This document shows, one piece after another, positions 19,567 to 34,100 of a DNA stretch of 64,000 nucleotides (position 1 is its first letter; each line of letters starts with the position of its first letter). The stretch comes from Scatophagus argus (lineage: Eukaryota; Chordata; Actinopteri; Scatophagidae): positions 24,339,659 through 24,403,658 of the forward strand of contig NC_058503.1 of the NCBI RefSeq assembly GCF_020382885.2, in the 5' to 3' direction. The notes beneath the pieces were generated by a model that did not search any database, was not told where the DNA came from, and saw only the letters and a program-made list of their open reading frames with translations. Position numbers and translations under genes: made by a program.

Positions 19567-20446
19567 TATCTATAAAAAAATATTCACTCCCTTGGATGTT
19601 TTCCCCTTTTATTGCTCTTACTAATGGAATCGTATAGTCAATATAATTTGGCTTTTCTGACATAACGTCAAAGTGAAAACAGATTTCTACAAAGTACTGT
19701 TAATTAAAAATCTAAAATGTAATGTGCACACCTGAACACTGCAGCTCAAACTCTGTCAGGTAGCACAGGAATCAGGCATGATCAGCCAGTCCAGGCTTTG
19801 AGTTGACCAGTCCAGAACATTCACCTTGTTGTCTTTAAACCATTTTTGTGTAGCTTTTGCTGTCTGCTTCAGATCTTTTCTTGCTGGAAGATAAATCTCC
19901 CAAGTCATAGTTCTCTTGCAGACTGAATCAGATTGAACCTTATTCCAGCTGACCTTCGAATTTCCCACATGGCTTTGGGCGAACTCTAGTTGAAACTTAA
20001 TGTGAGCTTTCTTCAGTAGTGGCTTTCACCCATAAAGCTTTGACTGGTGAAGGACCTGGTCAACAGATGTTGTATGCAGAGTTTCTCCCATCTCAGCTGC
20101 TGAAGCTTTTAACTCCTTCGGAGTAGTCACAGGTGTCTTGGTGGCCTCCCTCACTGGTCTCCTTGTACGGTTACTCAGTTTGTGAGGACAGCCTGCTGTA
20201 GGTAGATTTCCATGTGTCATATCCTTTCCATTTCGTAATGAAGGATTTAACTGAACTCCAGGGGATGTTCAGTAACTTGGAAGCTTTTTAGTATCCATCA
20301 CCTGGCTTACACTTTTCAGTAACTTTTTCTTGAGTTGTTTACAGTATTCTTTTGTCTCCATGGTGTAATTGTAGCCAGGAATACTGAATAACCAGTCACA
20401 TCCACAACAATAAGACTACTGACAGGTGAAGTGAATACTCATCAGT
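19567..20446 (-). mobile_element. Tc1/mariner transposon remnant with broken transposase
   Basis: On the minus strand a start codon at 20361-20359 opens METKEYCKQLKKKLL, a Tc1-type N-terminus. Further on, 20220-20026 gives NLPTAGCPHKLSNRTRRP and EATKTPVTTPKELKAS, and 19968-19756 gives TAKATQKWFKDNKVNVLDW from the C-terminal part. Stops, frame changes and a missing middle section (the catalytic core) make it a dead copy. The left end near 19567-19620 (TATTCACTCCCTTGGATG) resembles a Tc1 terminal repeat; the right end is decayed. Confidence 0.8.
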
Positions 20447-21264
20447 GTTCTGCTTGGAAACCTTTAGTTCTTGTTGCACCCACCTGAACACTGCAGCAGA
20501 CCACCTGCACAAAAACTGTTGAGCATCGACTGACCTCCAAATTCCTCCATGGGATTGAGCATCAGCAGGATGTGCTGGAACAAGTCAGAGCTGTGCAGCC
20601 TCTATTTGTGATGATGTTTAATGCTTTTATTTTTTAGGAGTTCCTCATTGCAGATGTCAGTGGTTTGTTTTGTACTGGAGAACAAAACTCTGTTGAATGA
20701 CCCTTCTAAGCTTCCGTTCTTTCAGGCTATCAGGAACCGCCGCTCATTGGTGAAACTAAATGATGGCAGCAGACTGAACTGTGAACGACTTCCTTTTTCA
20801 CTGTCAAAATAATTTCTGTCAGAATTATTGGATTAACAGGCATGTTGTTCTCACAAAGCTGCTCTTCAGACTTCACAACAGAAGGCTGGTCTGGGGTCAG
20901 TCTGAACTGCATCACAGAGTGAACGTTAATGCGTTTGAAGCTGTTCAGTCTGACTCCAAGTTGACTGCAGAGGATCTCAGCCCACTGAAACTCTGTGAAC
21001 AGATCCACAACCAGAGGTTACAGCAGTTGAATTATCATCATACTGGACTTTGTGAAGAAAGGAAGAAGACAGCAGACAGATGAAACTAGTATGTGAGTGA
21101 GGTGACGTGTGTGTGATTAGTGCAGCTTCCTGTCTCAACCTGCCTCCGACAATAACACACACACCATCAAAGAAACACCACCATCACTTACTGTCAGAGT
21201 GTGTGTGCTCAGACAGGCCATTAGTGCAGTTAAAGCAGTGTGTTTACAGAGATGCTGTTATTAC

Positions 21265-21300
21265 TTGCTTCGTGTGTGTGTGTGTGTGTGTGTGTGTGTC
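21265..21300 (+). repeat. (TG)n microsatellite
   Basis: Uninterrupted GT dinucleotides of about 14 units in the intergenic region between ube2g2 and tspear. Flanking sequence (20.5-22.2 kb) has no recognisable gene. Confidence 0.9.
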
Positions 21301-22237
21301 ATCAACTGTCGTATTAAAGTAGAACATAATGTCCAGGGACAAAGAATCACATGGAAATTTGTGATTCCACATTTGATGAAGAGATGTTTCTCATTGAAAA
21401 CACTGTCTGAACTTTGAATAAAATTCATGAATTAATGAATGAATGACAATCAAAATAAAACTGAGATAGTGGTAAGGCTCCCATTCAGCATTAACAATCT
21501 GATAATAATGTGATGCTGACATTAACATTAGCTGCATGCTAATGCTAAGTTTGTAGCTACATTATGTCAAATTGTATTCTGAATTTTTCCACATAAAAAC
21601 TCAGTTGCTAACAGGCTAAATTTTGCTAGCTAGAGAGCTAACCATATCAAGGTGAAATGTTGGCTTATTAGCTAACAAACTAGCAGTACAGTCCTGAGAG
21701 TCAGACATTTCAGATGGATCAACTGTGTGACTTCAGTCAAGAGTTGATCCATCTGCTCCATCTGCTCCATCTGCGCTTTGAATCAATGTGGAGCTCTAAC
21801 CACCGCGGGGCCAAGACATCAGGGTCCACACAGGTTGTATGTGAGATTTGTGTTTTGGTTTTCCTTTTGAGGTTTTATCACAGCTCACCTGCTGGTTGGG
21901 GTGATTTTCCTTCACTTAGTGAGATGTTATCACCTCTCACCATCACATACTGCTCACATTCCTTTTTGACTGTTTTTTTTTTTTTTTAGCTCTTATCATC
22001 ATAGAAACTTTGGTTTCAGACTCAGTTAAACTTTCTGATACACCTCCATCACTGTCTGTATTCAGCTGCTGAGAAACTCTGCATGTTAACTTCGTGCTTA
22101 GACATCCAGGCTCACCGGGGGCCTCATTTATAAAACAGGCTGATGATCAGTTTTGATCTTGAGTAGGACTTAAGCAAAAACCACTTATACGTAGTTATTT
22201 CTAAAACCTCACTTTTAAATGATCTGATCTCTAACAA

Positions 22238-22600
22238 GGGCGGCACGGTGGTGCAGTGGTTGGCACTGTCGCCTCATAGCAAGAGGGTTCCAAGTTCGAA
22301 TCCCGGTCTGGGCCCTTCTATGTGGAGTTTGCATGTTCTCCCTGTGCCTGCGTGGGTTTTCTCCGGCTTCCTCCCACAATACCAAAAACATGCACATTAG
22401 GTTAATTGGCTACTCTACATTGCCCCCTAGGTGTGAGTGTGAGAGTGTGTGGTTGTCTGTCTTTGTGTGTTGGCCCTGTGATTGACTGGCGACCAGTCCA
22501 GGGTGAACCCCGCCTCTCGCCCGTAGTCAGCTGGGATAGGCTCCAGCTCCCCTGCAACCCTGACGGATAAGCGGTATAGAAAATGGATGGATGGATGGAT
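22238..22600 (+). mobile_element. full-length tRNA-derived SINE with 12-bp target duplication
   Basis: The head contains a perfect RNA polymerase III A box (TGGTGCAGTGG, 22249-22259) and B box (GTTCGAATC, 22294-22302). The body TGCATGTTCTCCCTGTGCCT ... GCTGGGATAGGCTCCAGC is the widespread fish SINE body and ends in an ATGG repeat. The bases GATCTCTAACAA occur directly before (22226-22237) and directly after (22601-22612), a perfect target-site duplication, so the insertion is complete and fairly recent. Confidence 0.88.
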
Positions 22601-22612
22601 GATCTCTAACAA

Positions 22613-25600
22613 ACTGTTGATGTGAGCTCAGTGATTCCACTGCTGGGTTTGTTGGGGTACTGCAGCCTGCAAGTGTGATCACAAAAAATTGCATTCATAT
22701 CACACTCTGTGAAGTACATTAATAAGTAAGATTCTTTTTTCCATTTTTTGCTTGTGGTCTCCTGTGTTATGATTTGGCAAATAAGTCAACAAATTCTATG
22801 ATCCATAATCAACCAACATCAGTGCACCAGGAGTTACAGTGTCCCAGGCCCAGTCCCAGTCCTCACAGACAGCCACAGATCATCCTATCACACGAGGACA
22901 GTGAGGCCAGTCAGTCTGTTTCGTATCAGACGTCTCACTCAGGTGAGGAGAGGAGGCTGCGATGTTTCATCGTTGTCAGGTGTGTCTACTTCTTCAAACA
23001 GACCATCTGTGTTTGAAATGGTCCGTCAGTCACTTGTCGCTTCAACGGTGTGACGAGTTAAACACACACCGCTCAGTGCTTACACAATCAGCTTGAAGTG
23101 AACATGCCTGCAATTAATAGAATAATCAAAATACTCCTGAGCTTGAACAAGACTTTGATGTGCTGTCAGTCCATAATAAAACATGAATAAAAGCAGTGCT
23201 ATATCCAAATATGCCAGAGTAAAAGTCATGATTATAATTTTAAGTAAAAGTATGATGTGAAAAGTACAGTGTACTCAAAAGAGTCTTAGAGACTTAATAA
23301 AAATGTAGCTGTTTAAGTGGAGGGGCTCGCCAGCTGCTGTCTCGGTCACTAACAGGTGTTAGCATGTGTTAGCATGTTGTCTGTATGTGAGCCATGTAAC
23401 TAACACACAGCTAACAAGCTAATAACTTGCTCTGCTTTTGACTCTCCAGTGAATTCAGTTAATCTTTTTGAGCTCAGTAACAACAAAAACATCAATTCTT
23501 TCAAAAGTCAACTTCAAAAGTCTGTTCCTAAAAACTCGCATGAATTGGCACGTACATTGCATATACTGTACATATACAGCATATACACAGTGTATATACT
23601 TTATGTACACTGTGCGTAAATATATTGCTGAGGACTTCACATTTGTGTACTTTATCTGTAGATTTAGATGTATATCCATGAGCTGCAGTCAGCTATGTGA
23701 GGGTGGCGGACTGATGTTTACTCAGACATGAAAAGCTGGATCAGCTCTGATTTGATGTGTGTGGATCAGCAGACAGCCCCTAAAGCCCAAATAAGCCAGT
23801 TTCAAACCTGACCTTGGATCCAGTCCATCAGGATGCACTTTGTTTCTGTCAGGTCTTCAGACATTCATATGTCTACAGAGATAAAGTTAGAATCCTGGCC
23901 TCTCAAAGGGAGGAACAACCTAGCAATATATTATTTTTATATAACAGGTAGCTTTAAAATCATCCTAACAGGTGATACTGAATGTCACTATAACTGACAT
24001 TAACACACCAGACGGTGACAAACTGACCCCAAAGTCCCAAAGTAGAATATAAGTCAAATAAGACGTGGAGGGTGATGACTGACTGTGATCACATGATATG
24101 ATGGTTACAGCTGGTTCATGTCTGAATACACCCAACTACTGTCTGGAGGAGGACAGACATTCATAATTTCACATTATGTTGTCTGTAAGTGAACATATCG
24201 CACACGACCTGAGCTCTAAATGTAACAGCAAAATATCTGGGTAAATTCGGGTGAATTGTGCCTCAGGTGTGTCAGCATGTGAGGAGGAGGAGCTCTGGTT
24301 CACCTGGGGAATTCCTCAGTCCTGAGCATCAACACACCTGAGGGAGAGACATGAAGCCCAGAGATCAGTCACTTCTTCTCTTTATCTCTCTCCTCTATCT
24401 CTTTTCATCTGTCGTCTTCTTCTGTTTCATCTTGCTCACTTCACACTTTCATGAAACCTGTTCTGTCTCTAACGCATTAGTCTCAGATTTTCAAACCCAC
24501 ACAACTAAATTCATCATTCATTGACAAAATGTGCCATTAATTAATTATAAATCAGAGTAATTATTTTCTAGGGTTTTAAATTCCTGCAGAATATGTTTGT
24601 TTAGTCATTACAGTGAAAATCATCATGAGGCACACGATAAAAGAAAATAGCTTCCACATCTACCAAACTACCTGGTTCATTCAGCTTGCTTTAATGGGGC
24701 AATTTTATTTAATGTGATGATGTGTCATTAATTCAGTATTTACAGGTCCATTGTGTAGGATTTCTGGACTATAATATTCATCATCAGTGTGGAGCAGCTT
24801 GTCTGGCCAACTCAACGATGAAAACAAACCATTGCAGCAAACCATTGCAACAGTGACAATTAACCAACTAACTGCTAACAAGTGCAGCTGAGGCTGATGT
24901 GAACATCATCAATTCTGCAAGTGTTTCAGGTGTCATAAACCAACATTTTGGACATGTTGACCTGATGGTGGTGCTAGAGGAAAAGTCAGGATCAGCAGTG
25001 AAACCACATTTAATCACAACCCATCCAACCAGAAAACATCCACAGAGCTGATGTTTTCTTGTTTATTTGTTTAATGAAATATTTATTGATATTAATTTAT
25101 GGTGTTTTTCATTTCCCCACTGCGGAACTAAAAAATGATTATCTTATTTTAGGGTTATCTCATCTCATTTGTTGATTTGTCCAGAGGATGTTTTCCACCT
25201 CAGATGGATCAGACAGGAGGCGGCTCTCTTTGTCTCTTTTGCTCCTCCCAGTCTTTTATATTTAAATTTTGGCAAGTGAGCCTGTCCCACCTGCGGGTAA
25301 AGTCCTCAGTGCGTCCCACCTGTACCTGAACATCACATACAGCAGCTCTCTGAAGCCCACAGAGCTGGAGCAGAGAAGAAAACCACAGAACTTCTGAAAC
25401 TCTTTGAAGGCTGTCATCTGAATTTTTTACAAAGGACACAACACTAAATGTATAGAAAGACAACTGTGAAAAGTATGTAGGGAACTATAAAAAGGAGTAA
25501 AACTATTGATAAGTTTGACGGAAAAACGATGGATGACAGGTCTGAACCTTCATCAACCCAGAAGAAAGACTGACGACTGCGATAACCTTTTAAGACTGTC

Positions 25601-26939
25601 TGAATGGTTCTAAGGACAAAAGAATGAATATCAACAACTTTTGGTGTAGAGAAAAGGACAGCTGAGGCAACGTCTCTGAAATCTTTTCATTTTGGCTTTT
25701 AAAGACTGGAAACAAAAGACATTTTAAGGGACCATTTCACTGGATCACTAGAAGAGCGATGAATAAATGTCTAAGAAAAGAACACGTGTGAAGGATAAAG
25801 ATCTGGTCAGCTTCTCTGAGGAGTCTGGTACAGATGCAAGGATTTCTCAGCAGAGTTTGTAAAACCTGTGGAGTTAAGAGAAATGTTTTGTCTGGCCCAT
25901 TTCAAGAGGAAGATTTCAGAATGACAGAAAAGTCTGTACACAACACCTGAAGAAGGAGGACAAACATCCTCTCTTGGAGGCGTCTCAGTGAGAAAACTGA
26001 AGCTCTTCATTCAGAGACGTCTTGCTGCTGATGTTGGACTGTCCTGAATGTCTGATTCTGGACCAGGACGTAGACTGCTGGTTCAACGTCCATCCTCTGA
26101 CCCAGGTTTGATTTTTCATTTTTAACAAAAAACAAATGATGTACAGACCAGCGAGGTCTCACTAAATTGATTCAAGACTTGGTGAAACCCTGGTGAACTG
26201 GAGGTTTTGCTTTTTTTCTGTCATCGCTCTACCTTTAACTGTACAGTTAAAGGCATTAAACTGTTGTTTAAACATTCCTTTAAATTCTGTTTAGATTGCA
26301 GTTATTGGCCCTGATCACTTGGATGAGCAGGTAAATGTAACATCATGAAGCCTGTGGTTAAAAACTATTTTAATAATCACATCAGCAGTCCTCTTTATCA
26401 TCTGAAGTCTTTAAGATTTAAATTTTTTTAATGAAATGTGTATTGAAGTCCCTCGATAACAGGTCAAACTTTTACAAAAGGTTAATATGATTTTAAGTTC
26501 AGCTTTGAGTATTACCCTCTTTGTCTTTAGGTCTGACTAAATCTCTGAAGCAGAAGAAGACTTAGTTGATGAAAAGGTTGAAGGTGATGTTTCTGGATTT
26601 AATGGTGGTCTGAAGTGGTTTGATTAAACTCTGGAAGTACAAGATTGTTCAGTTTAAGGTTGGATCAGACACCAGTCAGAGAATCTACAGGTCACAGACA
26701 ACAGCAAAAGAAGACATTTGGTGGCAAAAGACAGGTAAAGTTTTTTAAGAAATAGCCCTAACTCTTTTTTCAACACAGATGTTTGAATAAACTGAGAAAA
26801 AGAAGAAGAAAACCAAAGGTATCAGTGTCTGATTGGATGTAGGCTATCTTTCAGCTGGGAATGATGGCGAGTGATGTAGGCCAGCCAGGGGACTACTGAG
26901 GAGGAATCAAACCCACATCACTGACGGTACACCGGCGTG
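22613..26939. other. intergenic region upstream of tspear
   Basis: I see no gene here on either strand. There is an AT-rich, partly self-complementary patch at 23545-23645 and a LINE-tail-like stretch at 25106-25160 (TTTCCCCACTGCGGAACTAA). The tspear promoter should lie at the right end, but I recognise no TATA box or CpG island. Confidence 0.5.
23545..23645. repeat. imperfect AT/TA-rich inverted repeats
   Basis: Words GCATATAC, GTATATAC, TGTACA and CTGTACATATACAG recur in both orientations within about 100 bases, so both strands can fold back. Long spurious frames on both strands follow from this composition. Confidence 0.4.
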
Positions 26940-29900
26940 ATGCTGCCGTATCGCTTCCTGCTGCTCACCTGGGTGCTGCTCGCCGCCACAGTCCACAGTC
27001 AGATCTGGAGACCTTGTACAGGTACAAGACCACAGGTGTGAAATACAAAACATCTTGAGAAGAAACATCCGCTGGAAACCTTCATTTCTTTGTGAGATTT
27101 ACAGAACAGGGGATTTGTTATCAGCATTAAAGGAACAGTCCACTGTTGTGTCACCTGTCTCTGCATGTCCAGGACTGATACAGAGACAGCATTTAGTGCT
27201 GAGCACAAAGACTGGAAGCAGGAAGAAACTGCCAGCTGCCAATTTTGTCGGTGCCCAGAATCTACAACATGTTGTCCCCAGACCTCTTTGTGGAGATCTT
27301 TGTTTGTCTACATGTACACAGTTTATTAAAAATATGAAAATATGATAGGGCGATATTCCAGACAGTGTCCAAATTGCAGGGGAGCTTTGCTTCTGTAATC
27401 TAAACAGGTCAGACGTTAGCATGCTAACGTTACCTCAGCAGTTCGCTCAGTTGCTGCTGGTTCAGTTGCTTTAACAAATCATCACCGAGTAAAAACAAGA
27501 TTGTGAGTTGCTGTTTTAATTTAGTTTTGTTAAACTTAACAAACTCAGATGTGACCACAAAGCTGAAGTCTGAAGTTCATGAACCAACTGATGAACCCGT
27601 GCTGAACTGCTTCTCTTCTTCTCTCTGTGAGCATTACCTCTGTGATTAACACTGAAATCAGTTTGAGGTTTTTCTGACGTGGCATTTCACCTGTTTAAGT
27701 TGTTTTTGAGCTGCTTTGTACTTTGTTGTTTTTTGTGTCTTTGAAATGTGAGAACCGTTTTTGTGCATGTTGTCCCCTCCCTCCATTCATCCTCCACTCA
27801 TCTTCCATTCACCCTCCACTGATCCTGCTGCAGCTACAACACACACAGACTGAGCATCAGACCAGCTTAAAGGGGAATTCCAGCTACAAACATTCAAACA
27901 TTGAGCTGCTGCTGTCAGTTAAGAAACAAAGATTTAAACTTAAACTCTGTTTAAACTCTTTGTTTCTGATCTGCTTTCATCTCATAACTGGAACTTTTTT
28001 TTTTTACATGTGGTCTCAGTTCATCTCTAACCTTTAAATACTGGGAACTGATGAAGAGCCTGAGTCGTATCACTGCTCTTATTTTCAGTTTTACAGTCTT
28101 CTGTCCCTCAAAAATAAAACATTTGAGCATAGAAACCAGCCAGTGTTTGTTTTCAGTCTTACAGGAAGCTGCCACAAAGCTGCCACACCTTCCATTTTAT
28201 TTTTAGCTCACTGAAGCCGCAGGGGGATGAATAAAACGTCTGCTGAGGTGATGAAATGATAAAATTAACCTGTGCTGAGTTAAAGTGCTCATGTGTTCAT
28301 CATGTGTTCAAAGATTAACGTTCACACAACAGACTGTCCACACATCAGTCCCCCAGAGGAACATGTCCTGTTAGAGCTGATGTAAACCAGCCATTGGTTC
28401 ACATCTTCACTGATTCTCGCAGCCTTCACTAACTTCATTTATCTTCATCTGCTTTCTCTTCACTTCTGTGACAATCAGCTTTCAGGATCTTCGTACATAA
28501 TGTGATGAGATAATCCTTCACTGTCAGTTTAATCAGCTTCATCTTCTCACAAGGAAAAAGAAAGATCGTTAGTTTACAGTAAAATTTAAAAAAAAAAAAA
28601 ACATAATCATGAGCCTTCAAAATATAAACTTTCCAAATGCACGTGAGGCTGAATACCTTGTCAATTTATTTCAACAACATCTCACCAGACACAGGAATCA
28701 ATAACTTCACACTTCACAGAAACAAACACTCACAGTGGATGATGTAAACTTACCCATTAACTTGCTGCTCTCCTGCTTCATGTCTTTCTGTAGACCTACT
28801 GCCTCTTGACCTGCTGGCCAGAGCTTTGCCAAGCCCAGGAAAAGGCTCTTCCACACAGGTAGGAGAACTGACAGGATGGAGCGGGTGTTGAAGAATGAAA
28901 ACATGAGGGGTGAACATATGAAGAGACAAATGATTCCAGATCAGCTGGTGGTTGCTGAACAAATATTTAATCAAATGACCAATTAGGTGCAGATGGTTCA
29001 GTCCAGTGGGTCCAGAGGTCTGCGATTGACTGGTGCCTTGGCAACAACTCTGAGTTTCCCAGCCTCCCAAATATTCACCAACTGTGACTACTTCCCTGCT
29101 GAGTTCTCACTGGTTGCCACCATCAAGACACCAAGACTGAGACAGAAGGTGAACCAGCAGAACTGAATAGAAACTGGTCTTGTCTGTCTAATCTGCCTGG
29201 TCTGGTCTGTCTGATCTGGTCTGGTCTAATCTGACTTATCTGGTCTGGTTGGGCTTGTCTGATTTAACTTGTTCTTCCTCTGTCTCTTCCAGAGGAATGA
29301 GTATATCTTCTCTGTGGTGGAGGAGGGATCTGATTTGCTGTTGCTGGGGTTACGCATCACAGAAAAGCGTCTTCACTTCCTGACCTTGACCCCTGGTATC
29401 GGTGTGCAAAGGCGAATGAGCTTTAAGGATGTTGGACTGGATGACAACCGCTGGCACACTTTGGTACTGGCCATCACCGGACCATATGCCACTTTGACCA
29501 TCGACTGTGGACTTCCTCTGGAACTGTGAGCTAATCAGGTTCATCTTTGTTAATCATAGTTGTAGTTAATTTCATTTTAGCCTGGTTCAGTCCAGCTTAG
29601 CCTGTTTCATTTCGGTTCACATTAATTTAATCTCATTTCCTTGCCTGGTTTAATTCAGCAGAGTTTAGCATACTTCAACGTGATTTTCTTCAGTTAAGTC
29701 TGGTTCATTGGACTGACTGGAGAGGTCAGGGATTTGTTTCTTTGTTGCAACATGGCTTGAAGGCATGTCTAGACTGAAAACTGGCTCTCTCTTTAGCACT
29801 GTTACACTTTGGCAGCCAGCTGCATGTCAGCTGAATTTCCAGGCTGCTGATACAGAGTTGCCTAATTGTGTGAAAAATGGAGATGGGATGACCGGCTTCA

Positions 29901-31139
29901 AGGCAGTCAGGCACACTTTGACTCGACGCCAGAACTGGCCCATCTCTACTGTTAACACGAGTCTGCTCAGCATGGTTTCACTGAGACCTTTCATTGTCTC
30001 AGTTCAGACCACCCTGGTTCAGTTCAGTTTGTCTTTCAGTTTGTCATTCAGTCTGGCCCATTTTGATTCAGCTCTGATCATTTCAGAATGAAACAAATTG
30101 GTCTTTGATCATATGACATGTCATAATGTTGCATTAACTGGTTTTCTTTCTCCCAGTAAACAGCTCCAGCCCTTCCCCAGTGCTCTGAGCACCAGAGGGT
30201 CCAGGTTCTTCATTGGTAGCAGGAGGAGGTTGAGGGGACACTTCAAAGTGAGTCTGTAATCTATCAGGACTTCAAGTAGACTTTCAGGAAAACGGTCACC
30301 TGGTTTTCACAGTTCTGTCTGTGTTCAGGGTTTACTGCGTCAGCTGGTTCTACTTCCTGGTTCAGATGCCACACCCAGATTGTGTCCATCCCCTGACCCC
30401 AGCCTGGCTGAGCTGTCCATGCCTCAGGTCTTAAAGTCCACCCCTCTCCAACCAGTCTACCGTGAACCAGTTTACCCATATGGTAAGGAAGGTAGGAGCT
30501 TTAAAAATACAATGAAATCCCAGTAGTGGACAATACACCAGTGAACCAACAGCATAGGTAGAATATGGTAAACATGTAACATGTCCACCATGAATGCCCA
30601 TAAAAAACAATCCTGATAACACCACAACTTAATTAAGAATCATTGTGTTTTTAGGTTTTCTTTAGTATCAAAGTAACCCAGTGGCTGTCTTGTACATCTG
30701 TGCATCCTGTTATTGACCAAAATGTTTCTATCTTGAGAACAGCCTTTATATTATAGCATCTTTTTATTAGAATAAATAAATGACACATTGTAAAGTCTGT
30801 AAATCATAATATACATGGGGGAACCTGGAGAGCAGAGTATGCAGTTGAATCCTGATTGGTGTGTATAGAACTTCATCTCAGGTGGCAAATAGCCCAACAA
30901 GCCATCATTCACAAGGTGAAGCAGCCTGACACGAGAGGCTGAAACATGAACTCAGTGTCAGGAAGTGTTCAGTAATAACATCAGTCCACATACTTCTGTG
31001 GAGTAAGGTGGATTAAAAACCAGAGGATCAAGTTCAGATCAGGGGCCTCAGGACCTTCAGTGATGGGGGTTTGGGTTGTGGTGGCATCAGTGATTCAGTA
31101 ATCTGAACCATGAAATAACTGACAGAAAGAGCAGCTTCC

Positions 31140-31195
<56 letters not shown>

Positions 31196-34100
31196 TGTGC
31201 CTGTCTGTCTGTTCTGCTATTTGATGTATGTTTCCATGACAACAGTGTCAGACTGGTGCTGAGGTGATGGGCAGGTAAAAAGACAACTCTGTACAGGTGT
31301 GTTTATGTTGACTGTCAGGACTTTTAGTTTGGTTTTAGTTTTAAAACCTTTGCTGTAGTCTGTATGTTAGGTAAATCTTTCTGTTTCACATGGATCAGTT
31401 TCATGTGTGTCCATGAAAAACTACTAGTCAGGTCAGTTGGTCAGTCGGTTGTTCGGTCCGTCAGTTGGTCTCACAGGCTGTGTCCAGTCCTGGACTGGCT
31501 GTGGGAAGGCTAGCAGCAGATATCTGATACCTGTCCAGAGCTGAGGCAGAGCAGCTAGAGGACATCAGAGGGAAAACCAGAAAAAGTTTTCTTCGTGAAG
31601 TGATCCAGTTTCAGTTGAATCAGTGATACAAGTTGTGTTTTTGTACAGTAACCGGTGAGGCCTGGCGACCAGAAACACTTCAGGGGCCCCCATCTCTTCA
31701 CAGGGATCTTCATAGTCTTGACTTTGCTCTGCCGTAACGAGACAACTTCGTTCTGTTACAGACAGGAAGTTGAAAGTTTGCATATAAAACGTGTTTCCTC
31801 CACTCAGAGTCTACATCACTTAGAAAGATCATCATCAGGAGGAGAATCAATGAAAGGGCAGTGTTGTTTGTACCCATTTTAATCTGAGACCCTGAACACA
31901 ACCTCCTCCAGGTCAGGTGAGCTGTACCACTTCATATTGTGATATAACAGGTTAAAGAGAGCAGCCTTCATCATGTGAAAAACCTCAACGGACCTCGCTA
32001 ACCCATTAACTTCAGTTTGTAACTCTGGCCCTGAAATGTGTGGCAGCCCTGCTGCTTGACTTCAGCTCACATTGTCAGACAGCTTTCAGGAGTCTTTGGT
32101 CAGTTCTTGATAAAGATGTGTGTTTGAAGGAGTTACAGAAACCTTCGTCATCCTCACCTGACTCAGTCAGGCAAGTACTGTGAATTATTAATAATTTCCT
32201 TTGTAATTTATGATGTTTATTTCATGTATGTTTCTCTCTCTCTCTCTCTCTCTCTTTCAACCTCTCTGTCCTGTCTACATCTTCTTCTCCTCCTTCACCC
32301 GGCCGACTATCAGCAGGATGGTTCTCCCTTGTGAGTCGGGTCCTGCTCAGGGTTTCTTCCTGTTAAAAGGGAGTTTTTCCTTGCCACTGACTGCTTGCTC
32401 GGGGGTTCAGGCTCTGGGTCTCTGTAAAGCATCTAGAGACAATTTTGATTGTAAAAGGTGCTATATAAATAAATAAATTGAAATTGAATCAATTAATCAT
32501 TTTTCTGTGGAACTTTCCTGTCACAGGTAATAATGTGTCACTTGTATGTAAACTGTCAGTCTGACGTACTTCCACTTCACTTCAGTTTTTACTTGTCAAG
32601 CTGCTTTTCTCTCCACCACATCGGTCTGACAGCTTTAGTTGTTTTCTGAAGGTTCAAAGCAGTATCTCATTATTGGATTTTTTTCATAAAAAATTATTAT
32701 ACGCTGTATGTCTTCCGTCTTCTGTGTTGTATCATCTTGTTTTACTGTTGCAACATTGAAAATTAAGACTGGCAGTGGCAATACTTTTCATTTTTCCACC
32801 ATTTATTTTCACTAAATATTTCATATTTTTCTATTTGTTTTATTTGGTCAGTTCTTTAATTGATTTTTTATTTTATCGATTTCCTTGTCACATGTGTTTA
32901 AGAGTGAAGAATCCTGTACGTTTTCATGTGTGCGACTGTGACGGCAAAACTTGGCTTGAGTAGATTACTTCTTCACTGCTGTCTATGTCAGGTTCAGGTT
33001 GAAACATCATTATTAAACTCAGGATTCCTGAAGACATCTTGTTGTTTTGTTTCAGAGGCGGAGGCCAGAGTGACTCTGGGAAATCCTCCTAAGTGTTCAG
33101 GACCAGAAGAAGGCCAGCTGTGGTTCAACGCCCAGGGGAAAGGCCTGTTCATCTGTGATGGACTTGCATGGAAGACACTGCTGCAGACTCATAGTATGTA
33201 CATTCAAAAAGTATCAGAACAGACACAGTCTGTTGTGTTTTTAACACAGGGAGTTTGTGGTGTTGATATGAAACTGTTGACCCTCAGTGTTAATGCTCTG
33301 TGAGGTCCAAACTTCATTCGGTTCACTTCAGTTCTTTCTTTATTTAAAGGGTGGCTCCATTATTTTTTTGTGTTTTTGAGGTTTTTATGTCATTTCCCAA
33401 GTCATCTAAAAACTCTTCCCCAGCGATCAACCGATAAACCCCAGCTTTTCATAACTTTGTGATTTGGATATGTGTTTGAGCTACACACAGAGAAACACAT
33501 TTGACTTTTTTTACATTTGACTCCTAATTTTACATTATGAGAATGAAGTCAAAACTTTATATAAAAAGTCATAAAGAGAATGATCTTCATGAGAAAAACT
33601 TATAATGCTTCTAAAATTTATAACTTTATTCTTATATAAAGAATAACATTATTATGAGAGTGAGTTGTTACATTCTGAGAGTCAAGTTTTGGTTTTATGA
33701 GAAAGTTATAGCATGACAAATACTAAAATTTAGAGAATAAAAGCAGTTTGTTTAGCAGATCTGAGGTTGGTCCCACCCTCTAGTGGGAAATAACATGATG
33801 TTAGATTTTTAGATTGATTCAAAAATAAAAGATAACAATAGATAAAATAAAGCTAAATTCTTCACATTGTGAATAATTAAACATTCTTTGTTTCAAACAT
33901 TATACAGCACATCTTCACTTTAAAACAGATTTTTTGCTAATCTCTTTATGATTATTATATTTTGTAGTTTTCATATGTGCTGGAAATAAGCCCATTTTTT
34001 TGTCTCTGGTATTTTGGCAGTAAATGAATGTGATTAAAATGGTGGCATGAGCCAGCTGAAATCAAGAAAGCTTGTTGTATTATATGTGTCATAATGGGCA

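Noticed and set aside
23455..23731. Open frames on both strands over the same 250 bases
   Set aside because: Caused by a self-complementary AT-rich patch; the peptides have no recognisable feature.
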